DNA of 64,000 nt from Palsa-504 sp050011155 (lineage in GTDB: Bacteria; Actinomycetota; Actinomycetes; Streptosporangiales; Streptosporangiaceae), in contig JBEKJP010000020.1 of the NCBI GenBank assembly GCA_050011155.1, positions 1-64,000 of the forward strand, written 5' to 3'. Each line of letters opens with the position of its first letter. The first letter of the stretch is position 1. This document shows positions 53,861 through 62,369 of the stretch, one piece after another. Below the pieces are notes generated by a model that did no database searches, was not told the DNA's origin, and saw only the letters and a list, made by a program, of their open reading frames with translations. Both the position numbers and the translations under genes were made by a program.

Positions 53861-54281
53861 CGCCGCCCGACGTCAGCGGCCGGATCCGGCGGATGCGCAG
53901 GTACATCTCGCAGCCCAGGCAGAGGCCGAAGGCCCCGTTCAGGAACGCGGCGGCCAGCGCGGCCGCGGTCGCGGCCATGCCGAACACGGTCAGCCCGGCC
54001 AGGTAGCCGGCCGTCCCGGCGATCGCGAAGACCAGGCCGACCGCCTGGGCGAACCGCGGCGGCGCCTCCGCCTCGAGCTCACCGGGCGGCCCCAGCCGCG
54101 GCCGGATCAGCGCGCGGTACAGCAAGCCGTAGGGCGAGTAGCGCAGGCCGAAGACGGCCCCGGCCGCGAACACCAGCGCCTGGGCCGCCAGCAGCCAGCC
54201 GCTGCCGGTGACCAGGACCAAGGCCAGCACCACGGTGGTGATCACGGCGGCGAACCGCGGACCCCGCGGGTCGATCTCCAT
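53847..54281 (-). CDS. DUF4395-family membrane protein
   Basis: 144 residues. DPRGPRFAAVITTVVLALVL is the diagnostic start, followed by about four membrane spans and the motif FLNGAFGLCLGCEMYLRIRR, with the two conserved Cys of the family (LCLGC). Often encoded beside thioredoxin or sulfurtransferase genes, so a redox or sulfur role is suspected. Here it faces a sulfite-oxidase-like gene. Confidence 0.85.
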   Translation of the reverse strand: MEIDPRGPRFAAVITTVVLALVLVTGSGWLLAAQALVFAAGAVFGLRYSPYGLLYRALIRPRLGPPGELEAEAPPRFAQAVGLVFAIAGTAGYLAGLTVFGMAATAAALAAAFLNGAFGLCLGCEMYLRIRRIRPLTSGGATPR

Positions 54282-54372
54282 GTGCGGCCCCTCCCTATAG
54301 TCGGCCTATCCTATCGATATACTGTGGAAACGTCCATGGGCGAGGGCCGGCCGCCCTAGAGTCGTCCGCATC

Positions 54373-56034
54373 ATGGACGGAGCGTCGCGAACCTGGGTGG
54401 ACAGGCTTCCGCTTATAGTGCTCGCGGTACTCGCCGCCGGGTTCCTCGCCCTCGGCGTGGCCGAGGCGTGGGCCGACGCGCCCACGTTCGACGAGCCGGT
54501 CTACGTGTCGGCCGGCCTGGCCGCCGTGCTGCACCACGATGTGACCCTCAACGACGAGCATCCGCCGCTCCCCAAGATCCTGGCCGTCCTCCCCGTCCTG
54601 TTCACTCACCCGGTCGGGCCGGCCAACGGGCGATGGTCAGGCAACGACGAACTCCGCTACGGCGCCCGCTTCACCGCGGCCCAGCTCGCGGCCGGGAAGC
54701 TGCGCAGCGTCACGTTCGCCGCCCGGCTGGTCCCGCTGGCCGAGACTGCGGCCGTCGCGTTCGTGCTCTTCGGCGTCGCCGGCGAACTGGCCGGCCCGGT
54801 CGCGGGCGGCCTGGCCGGAGCGCTATGGCTGGCCTCGCCCCTGGTCCTCGGCCTCGGCCACCTCGACGGCACCGACGTCCCGTTCGCACTCGGGGTGACG
54901 CTGAGCTCGTGGGCGCTGCTGCGCTGGCTGCGGCGACGTGACACCAGGACGCTGGCCGGGCTGGGACTCGGCCTCGCCGCCGCGGCGGAAACACAGGTCA
55001 CGGGCCTGCTCGTGGTGGCGGCGGCCCTGGCTGTCGTCATCGGGGCGCAATGGCGGTCCGGTGTCGTGCGGGCGTTCGCGCAGGCCGGGCTGGCTGGGCT
55101 GATCGCCTGGGCAGTGGTCTGGGCGGTCTACATCGCCATCGACCCGGCGATGGTGTGGCAACTGCCCACGCTGGTACCACGGCCGTATCTCGACGGCATC
55201 CGCTATCTCGCCGCGCACGACACCACCAGCTCGGCCGCTTATGTCGACGGCATCGCGTACACCGGCGGCCGGTGGTGGTTCTGGCCGCTGAGCCTGGTGA
55301 TCAAGTGGCCGCTGACGGCCCTGCCGCTGCTGGTGGCGGGGGCCATCGGGTGCCTGCGGCTGCCGCGGGGCCCGCGCTGGCGGGCCGGGGTCGCGGTCGG
55401 CCTGCCCGCGGTCCTGCTCACTGCGTTCACCTTGACCATGCCCAAGGACGTGGGAGTCCGCTATCTGCTGCCAGTGCTGGCCCTGTGGGCCGCCGCCGCG
55501 GCCAGCGGGATCGTCGCGGTGCTCGGCGCCGTCAGCGGGACGGCGCGGAAACGACTGGCCGGAGCGGTCGTGGCCGTGCTGCTCGGAACGGCGGTGCTCA
55601 GCACGGCCACCTCGTTCCCGCGGTCCCTCGCGTGGACGGCCTGGCCGTTCCGGCCGGGCTACGCGGTGGCGACCGATTCCGACGTGGACTGGGGGCAGGG
55701 CCTTTACGCGCTGCGTGCCTGGAGCGCGGGCCGGGATCCGTGGGTGGCTTATTTCGGGCCCCGCGGCATCGCCGCGTCCGGCATCCCCGGCGCCCGGCCG
55801 CTGCTCGGTGCCGCGCCGGCCCGCGTGGACGGCTGGGTGGCGGCCTCGGTGACCGCTCTCAACAGCGCCAACCGCCCCGCGCTGAGCTGGCTGCGCGCCT
55901 GGTGCCCGGTCGCGATCCTGGACGGGACGATCCTCGTCTACCACTTCAGGCAGCCCCCGGCGGCCGTGGTGACCGGGCCGGCTCCGGCCCGGCCGGCCGC
56001 GCTGTGTCCCGGCCAGTGGAGCTCGATTCGCTAG
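54373..56034 (+). CDS. PMT/GT39-like membrane glycosyltransferase
   Basis: 553 residues with about ten to twelve membrane spans. The conserved first loop has ADAPTFDEPVYVSAG with the catalytic-type Asp-Glu and DEHPPLPKILAVLPV, as in GT-C transferases that use polyprenyl-phosphate sugars. LGHLDGTDVPFALGVTL and PKDVGVRYLLPVLALWA match the family. The C-terminal part (VDWGQGLYALRAWSAGRDPW) is extracytoplasmic. Acceptor unknown. Monocistronic. Confidence 0.85.
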   Translation: MDGASRTWVDRLPLIVLAVLAAGFLALGVAEAWADAPTFDEPVYVSAGLAAVLHHDVTLNDEHPPLPKILAVLPVLFTHPVGPANGRWSGNDELRYGARFTAAQLAAGKLRSVTFAARLVPLAETAAVAFVLFGVAGELAGPVAGGLAGALWLASPLVLGLGHLDGTDVPFALGVTLSSWALLRWLRRRDTRTLAGLGLGLAAAAETQVTGLLVVAAALAVVIGAQWRSGVVRAFAQAGLAGLIAWAVVWAVYIAIDPAMVWQLPTLVPRPYLDGIRYLAAHDTTSSAAYVDGIAYTGGRWWFWPLSLVIKWPLTALPLLVAGAIGCLRLPRGPRWRAGVAVGLPAVLLTAFTLTMPKDVGVRYLLPVLALWAAAAASGIVAVLGAVSGTARKRLAGAVVAVLLGTAVLSTATSFPRSLAWTAWPFRPGYAVATDSDVDWGQGLYALRAWSAGRDPWVAYFGPRGIAASGIPGARPLLGAAPARVDGWVAASVTALNSANRPALSWLRAWCPVAILDGTILVYHFRQPPAAVVTGPAPARPAALCPGQWSSIR

Positions 56035-56163
56035 GCCTGCGGGCCGTCCGCTCGCGTGAACGGCTTGTGAACGAACGGTTATCCTCTCTTTACCTATAAA
56101 TCCGATAGGAAAATTGGGTTATTGCTACAGTAGTGCCCCTGCCGGCCTGAGGGGACGTTGAGT

Positions 56164-57261
56164 ATGTCCAGGATTCACGCTTCGCTGAGGTTTGCTCGCC
56201 GCCCCGGCCCGCTGGTCGTTCTCTCCCTCGCCTACCTGCTGGCGGTGTCGGGCCTGATGATCTGGCGCGGCATCTCGGTATCGCCTGACTACCTGCTGCT
56301 GATCGTGGTGCCCGTGGCCGTGCTGAGCGGGCGGTTCCTGGGGTTCCTGCGGGACTGGGTGCCGTTCGTCGCCTTGTTCCTCGGCTACGAGGCGCTGCGT
56401 GGCATCGCCCCGAAGGCGGGCTTCCCGCGCCATTACGGCTTCGTGATCAGCCTGGACAAGCTGATGTTCGGCGGCGTGGACCCCAGCCAGTGGCTGCAGG
56501 CGCACCTGGGCTCGCTGCACTGGCTGGCCGTCGCGTGCACCGTCGTCTACTTCTGCCACTTCGTCATCCCGGTCGCGGTCGGCATGGTGCTGTGGCTGAC
56601 CGACCGGGTGCAGTTCCTGCGCTACACGGCCGCGTTGCTCGCGATGTCCTTCGCGGGCTTCGTCGTCTTCGTGATCCTGCCGGTAGCGCCACCCTGGCTG
56701 GCGGCCCACCATCACCTGCTGTCCGGCGTGCGTTCGCTGATCGCCCTGCCCAGCGCGGTGAGCCCGTACTACAAGTCGCTCGACCCCGACGTGGCGGCGG
56801 CCTTCCCGTCCCTGCACGCGGCTTACCCGCTGCTGGCCGCGCTCGCGCTGTGGCCAGTCGCGCGCCGCGGCGCGCTGGCCGCCTTCGCCTGGTCGGGGGC
56901 GGTCTGGTTCAGCGTCGTGTACCTCGGTCAGCACTACGTGACCGACGTGCTCGGCGGCATCGTGTTCGCCGCGGGCACCTGGCTGGTCATGACCAGGATC
57001 GTGGTCCGGCTACCAGTGGTCGACGTGCAGCACGTCCGCCAGCGGCCGGCGCTCGGCCGGGCGGAAGGTGTCGCCGGTGTAGTAGGCGGTGGGGATCAGG
57101 ACGCCCTGGCGGACGTCACCGGGCAGCCCGAGCAGGTCGGCGATCTCGGTCTCGTACTGCAGGTGCAGCGTGGTCCAGGCGGTGCCGAGGCCCCGGGTCC
57201 GGCAGGCCAGCATGTAGCTCCACGCGGCGGGCAGCAGCGATCCCCACAGCCCGGCCTGTGA
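56164..57261 (+). CDS. PAP2-superfamily membrane phosphatase
   Basis: 365 residues from ATG 56164, six spans. PAP2_3-type (inositol-phosphorylceramide synthase-like) motifs: AAFPSLHAAYPLLAALAL and VYLGQHYVTDVLGGIVFAAG, with the catalytic His and Asp. Homology ends near residue 280 (TWLVMTRIVVR). The last 85 codons run antisense through the nitroreductase gene and are of off-frame composition, so the original stop has probably been lost. Substrate a lipid phosphate or diphosphate. Confidence 0.85.
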   Translation: MSRIHASLRFARRPGPLVVLSLAYLLAVSGLMIWRGISVSPDYLLLIVVPVAVLSGRFLGFLRDWVPFVALFLGYEALRGIAPKAGFPRHYGFVISLDKLMFGGVDPSQWLQAHLGSLHWLAVACTVVYFCHFVIPVAVGMVLWLTDRVQFLRYTAALLAMSFAGFVVFVILPVAPPWLAAHHHLLSGVRSLIALPSAVSPYYKSLDPDVAAAFPSLHAAYPLLAALALWPVARRGALAAFAWSGAVWFSVVYLGQHYVTDVLGGIVFAAGTWLVMTRIVVRLPVVDVQHVRQRPALGRAEGVAGVVGGGDQDALADVTGQPEQVGDLGLVLQVQRGPGGAEAPGPAGQHVAPRGGQQRSPQPGL

Positions 57262-57651
57262 TCCCCCGTCCGGCCAGGCGGGCCGCACCGTGATGCACGG
57301 GATCACCAGGACCGGTACCTGGCCCATGTGCTGGGCCAGGTACGCGCTGCTGCTGCCCACCCGGGCCATGAGCCCGCTGCCGGTGGCCCGGCTCGGGTCG
57401 GCGGCGGCCGCGCTGGCCAGGTAGGGCTCGGCCGAGCGCCGGTAGAAGTCCCCGATCCGCGCGCGCACCTGCGGGTCGGTCACCACGATCCAGTGCCAGC
57501 CCTGGCGCATGCCGCCGCTCGGCGCCTGCAGCGCGAGTTCCAGGCACTCCTTCACCAGGTCGAGCGGCACGGGACGGGTCAGGTCCAGGCGCTTGCGCAC
57601 GGACCGGGTAGTGGTCAGCAGTTCGTCAGGCGTCAGCGTCACACGACGCAT
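57010..57651 (-). CDS. Nitroreductase-family flavoprotein
   Basis: 213 residues. FMN-binding RSVRKRLDLTRPV, APSGGMRQGWHWIVVTD, GSLLPAAWSYMLACRTRGLG and TAYYTGDTFRPAERRPL are typical. NAD(P)H-dependent reductase of nitroaromatics, quinones or a physiological analogue. Its start overlaps the TetR gene by 26 nt, which is transcribed first, and its 3' half lies under the PAP2 tail. Likely regulated by the TetR protein. Confidence 0.88.
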   Translation of the reverse strand: MRRVTLTPDELLTTTRSVRKRLDLTRPVPLDLVKECLELALQAPSGGMRQGWHWIVVTDPQVRARIGDFYRRSAEPYLASAAAADPSRATGSGLMARVGSSSAYLAQHMGQVPVLVIPCITVRPAWPDGGSQAGLWGSLLPAAWSYMLACRTRGLGTAWTTLHLQYETEIADLLGLPGDVRQGVLIPTAYYTGDTFRPAERRPLADVLHVDHW

Positions 57652-58216
57652 GATCGCATACCAGGGCGGCGAGGAAGCTGTCGGCGGCGTCCTGGACCCG
57701 GTCCCGGTCGCCGGTGGTGAGCAGGTCGAGGAGCAGCCCGCGGATTGTCGCGATCACCAGCGTGGCCGTGCGGGCTGCCGTCGCCGGGTCGGTGCCTGGT
57801 CCCTGCGCGTCGACCAGGGCGGCCAGCCAGCGGGCCACCACCTGGTCCAGGAACCCGGTGAAGTCCCGCGGTGCCTGCAGGGCACGTCCGTAGGCCGCGA
57901 AGAACAGCCGGAACTCCGGTTCCCGGCGCGGATCGGAGCTCCGGGTCCAGACCGCCCGCGCCGCGGCCGCCAGGTCGGGCTGCGGGCCGAGTGCGTCGCT
58001 GGTGGCCTCGAAGATGCGCTCCCGCAGCCGCCCGAGGATGGCCTCGAGCAGCTGCTCCTTGGCGCCGAAGCGATGCACCAGCGTGGTGGGCGATACCCCG
58101 AGGGCGGTCGCGACCGGCCGCCACGACAGGTCGGAGAACCCGTGCTCGACCGTGTAGTCGACCACCGCGTCGAGCAGTTCGGCCCGCCGCTGATGGTCCA
58201 CGGGGCGTCCCGCCAT
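57626..58216 (-). CDS. TetR-family regulator
   Basis: 196 residues from ATG 58216 with GAGGAGG upstream (an ATG six codons earlier is possible). HTH about 10-60: LLDAVVDYTVEHGFSDLSWR, VATALGVSPTTLVHRFGAKE. C-terminal helical ligand domain (FRLFFAAYGRALQAPRDFTG). Same operon as the nitroreductase. Confidence 0.9.
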   Translation of the reverse strand: MAGRPVDHQRRAELLDAVVDYTVEHGFSDLSWRPVATALGVSPTTLVHRFGAKEQLLEAILGRLRERIFEATSDALGPQPDLAAAARAVWTRSSDPRREPEFRLFFAAYGRALQAPRDFTGFLDQVVARWLAALVDAQGPGTDPATAARTATLVIATIRGLLLDLLTTGDRDRVQDAADSFLAALVCDHASCDADA

Positions 58217-58769
58217 CGCTGCCTCCTCGGCCACCGTCGGCCGGCTCGACCTGCGCTTTGCCGGCAGTTCCGGGGGTTATGGCACCCGCAGCGGCCAACA
58301 AACCCGGGGCTTCGCGTGATCGCAGGCGCGGCGATGGGACGCCGAAGGGCTTGAGGTAATCATGGTGCTCGCGATGCACGCTGCGATGCGTGGCCGCACT
58401 ACGTGATCGGCCTGACGGCCGATCTTCCGTTAGTTTCGGTCGCTGGGGCAACCAAAACTGACGAACGATCCCGAAGTGTGGGACGGGCGGTTTCAGTGTG
58501 GCTGGCGGGACTGGCGCGGCCGAGCCGCCACCCTCCGCGAACGCCGCTCCTCGTAACCGACCGGCCGCCGCGCACGGCAGTGGCGGAGGGTGCCAGGGTG
58601 GCGTGCTTGCCGGCCAGCTCGACGCCCGGCCCCGACGAGCCGGGGACGACCGCGGGCAGCCGGGCCCGTTCGGCCTGATTAGGCTCTTTCTCGGGACCGG
58701 AGTGGCGGGTGAGCACCAAGGACTCTGTAACTATGGCTTCTTGTCGGAAGTCGGGGAAGGGGACCAGGC
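58217..58769. other. Intergenic region with stem-loop, no clear gene
   Basis: 553 bases with only off-frame-looking open frames. GATCGGCC (58405-58412) and GGCCGATC (58417-58424) form a perfect 8-bp stem with a TGAC loop. Just after, AGTTTCGGT (58432-58440) and ACCAAAACT (58451-58459) pair in 8 of 9 positions. These may be regulator sites or terminators. The last 30 bp contain GGAAGGGGA, the ribosome site of the LLM gene. Confidence 0.45.
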
Positions 58770-60089
58770 ATGAGCGCACGGCCACTGCACTTCAACGCCT
58801 TCATCTGGCCGAACGGCTATCACGAGTCCGCCTGGCGCGTCGTCGAGGACGACGTCCGCGGCGTCCTCGGGCTGGCCTACTACGCTGACATCGGCCGGAT
58901 CGCCGAACGCGGCCTGATGGATTCGATCTTCCTGGCCGACAACATCGCCATCGCCGAGTACCGCGCCACGCACCTGCCGCAGACGCAATTCGACCCGATC
59001 TCGGTGCTCTCGGCGCTGGCCGCCGTCACCAGCCGCATCGGGCTGATCGGGACGGGCTCGACGACCTACAGCAAGCCGTGGGAGCTCGCGCGCCGGTTCG
59101 CGACGCTGGATCATCTCAGCGGCGGCCGGGCCGGGTGGAACATCGTCACCACGGTCACGCCGCTGGCCGCGGCGAACTTCGGTGAACCCGCCCATCCTGG
59201 CCACGCCGACCGGTACGCGCGCGCTCATGAGTTCGTCGAGGTCGTGCTGCGCGCGTGGGACAGCTGGGAGGACGACGCGGTTGTCGGCGACCGTGAGCGC
59301 GGCGTGTGGGCCGACCGCGGCAAGCTGCACGCCCCGCACTTCCACGGCCAGTACTACGACGCCGAGGGAGTCCTGCCGTTCCCCCGCTCCCCGCAAGGCT
59401 GGCCGGTGCTCGTCCAGGCCGGGCAGTCCGCGGCCGGCGTCGGGCTGGCCGCGCGGTACGCCGAGCTGGTGTTCTCCGGGCCGCCGTCGCTCGCGTCGGC
59501 GGTCGCCTTCCGGACCAACCTGCACGCTCAGGTCACCGCCGCCGGACGGGACCCGGCGCACGTGCTCGTCCTGCCCGCGCTGATGGTGACCCTGGGCGGC
59601 ACCGAGGCCGAGGCCCAGGCGCGGGCCCGGCGGCTGGAAGAGCTGGCGAGCCCGGAGTTCCGCTGGCAGAACGCGCTGTACACCGCCGGGCTTGACCCGG
59701 ACGCCTTCGACCCGGACGCGCCGCTGCCGGCCAAGCTCTGGGACGGGCCATCGGCACCGTCAAGCCGCGCGGAGCAGCTGTACGCGGCCGCGCGGGCGCG
59801 GCCGGATGTTTCGCTGCGCGAGCTCGCCCAGCAGGTGACCGGCGGCGCGGGACAGTCGCATTTCGTCGGGACCCCTGAGCAGCTCGCCGACCAGGTAATC
59901 GCCTGGCAGGACGCGGGCGCCGTCGACGGGTTCACGATCATGGGCTCGACGCTGCCGTACGAGCTGGCCGCGTTCGCCGACCACGTCGTGCCCATCCTGC
60001 AGCGCCGGGGCCGGTTCCGCACCGAGTACACCGGCCCCACGCTGCGCGACCACCTCGGGCTTCCGCGGCCGGACGTCCCTCAGAAGTAG
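58770..60089 (+). CDS. NtaA/SnaA/DszA-type LLM monooxygenase
   Basis: 439-residue reduced-flavin-dependent monooxygenase of the nitrilotriacetate/dibenzothiophene-sulfone group (usual length 430-460). LHFNAFIWPNGYHESAWR, DSIFLADNIAIAEYRAT, RFATLDHLSGGRAGWNIVTT, and FPRSPQGWPVLVQAGQSAAG are the family landmarks. It needs a flavin reductase; none is adjacent, though one is encoded at 36568. Its stop overlaps the sigma factor gene by 10 nt. Confidence 0.92.
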   Translation: MSARPLHFNAFIWPNGYHESAWRVVEDDVRGVLGLAYYADIGRIAERGLMDSIFLADNIAIAEYRATHLPQTQFDPISVLSALAAVTSRIGLIGTGSTTYSKPWELARRFATLDHLSGGRAGWNIVTTVTPLAAANFGEPAHPGHADRYARAHEFVEVVLRAWDSWEDDAVVGDRERGVWADRGKLHAPHFHGQYYDAEGVLPFPRSPQGWPVLVQAGQSAAGVGLAARYAELVFSGPPSLASAVAFRTNLHAQVTAAGRDPAHVLVLPALMVTLGGTEAEAQARARRLEELASPEFRWQNALYTAGLDPDAFDPDAPLPAKLWDGPSAPSSRAEQLYAAARARPDVSLRELAQQVTGGAGQSHFVGTPEQLADQVIAWQDAGAVDGFTIMGSTLPYELAAFADHVVPILQRRGRFRTEYTGPTLRDHLGLPRPDVPQK

Positions 60090-61042
60090 CCGCTGGCCGC
60101 CAGGCCGAAAGACGCGAAGACCTCGGCGTCGGCGAACACCGAATTCCGGCTGATGCCCGCGGCCGTCACGGTGAAGACCTGCAGCGTGTGCAGCTCGTAG
60201 CCGCTGTCCGCGCGCCGGTAGGCGGCGAACCCGGGCTGGCCGTTGGCCGCGACCGTCTCCAGGTGCCAGTCCGTCCCGGCCGCCGCGAAGACCCACTCCA
60301 TGAACAGGCCGTAGTTGCCGGGACCGGTGAACCAGTTGATCATCGGCGGCATCTCCATGAGCACGTCCTCGGTGAGCAGCCGCTTGAGCCCCTCGACGTC
60401 GGCGCGCTCGAACGCCCGCATGTAGCGGTCGACCCAGGCGCGCTGCTCGGCGGCGGACGGCTCGCTGAGCGGTTCCGGCCTGACCCCGGCTTCCTTCACC
60501 CGGGTCCGGGCCCGCTGCAGGGAACTGTTCACCGATACGACGGTCGTGCCGAGGATCTCCGCCGCCTCGGAGGCGGAGAAGCCGAGCACGTCACGCAGGA
60601 TCAGCGCGCCGCGCTGACGCGCCGACAGGTGCTGCAGCGCGGCCGCGAACGCCAGGCGCAGGCTGCTGCGGTCGATCACGGCCCGAGCCGGATCGCCCGC
60701 GTCCAGCCACGAGTCAGGCAACGGCTGGAGCCAGGCGAGGTTCTCGCCCCGGACCAGCGGCCCGAGCGGGTCCGACGCGGCCACCAGACCCGATGGCAAG
60801 GGCCGGCGGCCGCGCACCGCCAAGGCGGTCAGGCAGGCGTTCGTCGCGATCCGGTAGAGCCAGGTGCGCAGCGAGCTGCGCGTCTCGTCGTACTGCTCCC
60901 GCGCCCGCCATGCCCTCAGGTACGTGTCCTGGACCAGGTCCTCGGCGTCGTGCGCCGAGCCGAGCATCCGGTAGCAGTACGCCAGCAGCTCCGTCCGGAA
61001 CGGTTCGACCAGGCGGTCAAAGCCCTCGGTTTTCGCCGTCAC
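60080..61042 (-). CDS. ECF sigma factor with SnoaL-like C-terminal domain
   Basis: 320 residues from GTG 61042. Region 2 (about 8-75: RTELLAYCYRMLGSAHDAED, LVQDTYLRAWRAREQYDE), region 4 (about 130-185: ALQHLSARQRGALILRDVLG, FSASEAAEILGTTVVSVNSS, LQRARTRVKEAG), then a SnoaL-type domain (about 195-310: WVDRYMRAFERADVEGLKRL, VLMEMPPMINWFTGPGNYGL). This is the SigG/SigJ-like type without a classical anti-sigma; the tail is thought to regulate activity. Coupled to the SnoaL protein gene by GTGA. Confidence 0.92.
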   Translation of the reverse strand: MTAKTEGFDRLVEPFRTELLAYCYRMLGSAHDAEDLVQDTYLRAWRAREQYDETRSSLRTWLYRIATNACLTALAVRGRRPLPSGLVAASDPLGPLVRGENLAWLQPLPDSWLDAGDPARAVIDRSSLRLAFAAALQHLSARQRGALILRDVLGFSASEAAEILGTTVVSVNSSLQRARTRVKEAGVRPEPLSEPSAAEQRAWVDRYMRAFERADVEGLKRLLTEDVLMEMPPMINWFTGPGNYGLFMEWVFAAAGTDWHLETVAANGQPGFAAYRRADSGYELHTLQVFTVTAAGISRNSVFADAEVFASFGLAASGYF

Positions 61043-61440
61043 GCCCGCGCTGGGCTGTTGTGATACGCCGCGATCAGCCACTTGCCGTCCCGCTTCTCGA
61101 AGACCCAGGTCGCGTTCACTTTAGCCGCGTCCGGAACCTCGGTCTGGCCGGGGAACAGAATGCCGGATTCGCTGACGACGATCGCGGCGTCGCGGCCGAC
61201 GAAACGCAGGCTGAGCTGCTTGTTGTAGGTCGAGGTGTCCTTGAGCGGCCCCGCGAAGGCCAGGGCCATGCCCGCGCGGATCACGTCCCGGCTGTCGCGG
61301 AGCGAGCCGGGCAGGATGGCGGTCGCGTCCGCGGTGTAGTCGGCGACCATGCCGTCGGCGTCGCCAGCCTCCCACGCCTTGTAGGAGTCGACCAGTACGG
61401 CCTGGATGGCGGCCGCGTCGGCCGTGCGCATGTCTGACAT
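61039..61440 (-). CDS. SnoaL/DUF4440-like protein
   Basis: 133 residues, alpha+beta cone fold: ADAAAIQAVLVDSYKAWEAG, ADGMVADYTADATAILPGSL, SLRFVGRDAAIVVSESGILF, ATWVFEKRDGKWLIAAYHNS. Such proteins are small-molecule binding enzymes or sensors; in the SgcJ/EcaC group the activity is unclear. As it is coupled to a sigma factor with a similar tail, a ligand-sensing partner is plausible. Confidence 0.85.
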   Translation of the reverse strand: MSDMRTADAAAIQAVLVDSYKAWEAGDADGMVADYTADATAILPGSLRDSRDVIRAGMALAFAGPLKDTSTYNKQLSLRFVGRDAAIVVSESGILFPGQTEVPDAAKVNATWVFEKRDGKWLIAAYHNSPARA

Positions 61441-61540
61441 CGGATTCTCCCTCGTGATCGGTCCGGCCGGGGTGTTCCGGCGAACTCGTCAGTACATACC
61501 GGCGGCGGGGGCGGAACTCATCGCGCCCGCTCATGTTCAT

Positions 61541-61581
61541 GACCGCGGGTTCGGTGTCGAGGGTGCACCGAACCCGCGGTC
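61541..61581 (-). terminator. Strong stem-loop terminator after the alpha/beta hydrolase
   Basis: GACCGCGGGTTCGGTG (61541-61556) pairs with CACCGAACCCGCGGTC (61566-61581), a perfect 16-bp stem with a 9-nt loop, no T-run. It lies 21 bp beyond the hydrolase stop and 100 bp ahead of the SnoaL start, so it separates the two minus-strand units. Confidence 0.75.
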
Positions 61582-61601
61582 CGTCGACGGTTGTGCGGCG
61601 G

Positions 61602-62297
61602 CTAGGGCTGGTCGTTCAGGCCCTGGGCGGCCTGGCTGATCACGGCGGCCGCGACCGCCGGACGCGAGACGTACACAGCGTGGCTGCCGGGTGTCTCGGT
61701 GACGACGGACTTGGCTCGCTCGGCCATGGCCCGCTGGGCGACGGGCGGGATCATGTGGTCGTCCGTGGCGACCAGGTACCAAGACGGCTTGCTGCGCCAG
61801 GCGGGCTCGGTGACCGCCCCGCCCAGCGCGGCCGCCGCCGCCGGGAGCTGGGAGTCGGCCATGAACGCGGCCAGTTTCTCGGGCACGTCGGCGGCGAAGG
61901 CCGCGGCGAACTTGTCCCGGTCCAGGAGCAGGAACCCGTTGACCGGCGGCAGGATCGGCGGCACCGGCGCGCCGGGCGGCGGGTCGGCGATCAGCGAGCT
62001 GACCGACTCCCCGGTGTCGGGCGCGAACGCCGTGATGTAGACGAGCGCGGCGACATCGGGATGGTTGCCTGCCTCGGTGATGACGGCTCCGCCGTAGGAA
62101 TGGCCGACCAGCACGGCCGGGCCGTCGAGACTGTCGAGAACCTGGCGGGTGGCGGCGACGTCGCCGTCGAAGGAGAGGTTGGGAATCTGCACGACGGCGA
62201 CCCGGTAGCCGTCGGCGGTGAGGTGATCGTAGACGCTCTGCCAGCCTGATCCGTCCACGAAGTTACCGTGCACGAGCACGATGTTCTTGATTGTCAT
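61602..62297 (-). CDS. Alpha/beta hydrolase
   Basis: 231 residues. VHGNFVDGSGW oxyanion region, nucleophile S67 in VGHSYGGAV, acid in VATDDHMIPP and His in PGSHAVYVSRP. Salicylate-esterase-like (MES type) small hydrolase with no cap insertion. Isolated gene, ATG start, ends at the terminator above. Substrate unknown; similar actinomycete proteins are many. Confidence 0.88.
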   Translation of the reverse strand: MTIKNIVLVHGNFVDGSGWQSVYDHLTADGYRVAVVQIPNLSFDGDVAATRQVLDSLDGPAVLVGHSYGGAVITEAGNHPDVAALVYITAFAPDTGESVSSLIADPPPGAPVPPILPPVNGFLLLDRDKFAAAFAADVPEKLAAFMADSQLPAAAAALGGAVTEPAWRSKPSWYLVATDDHMIPPVAQRAMAERAKSVVTETPGSHAVYVSRPAVAAAVISQAAQGLNDQP

Positions 62298-62369
62298 GCG
62301 CGCAAGTCAACCGGCCGGGAATCGGCGGGACCACGCAGAACAGCACGCAGAAGTACCGACGCCGACAGG

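Noticed and set aside
58399..58785. 128-codon minus-strand frame in the gap before the LLM gene
   Set aside because: No family, overlaps the LLM start region, and holds hairpins better read as regulatory DNA.
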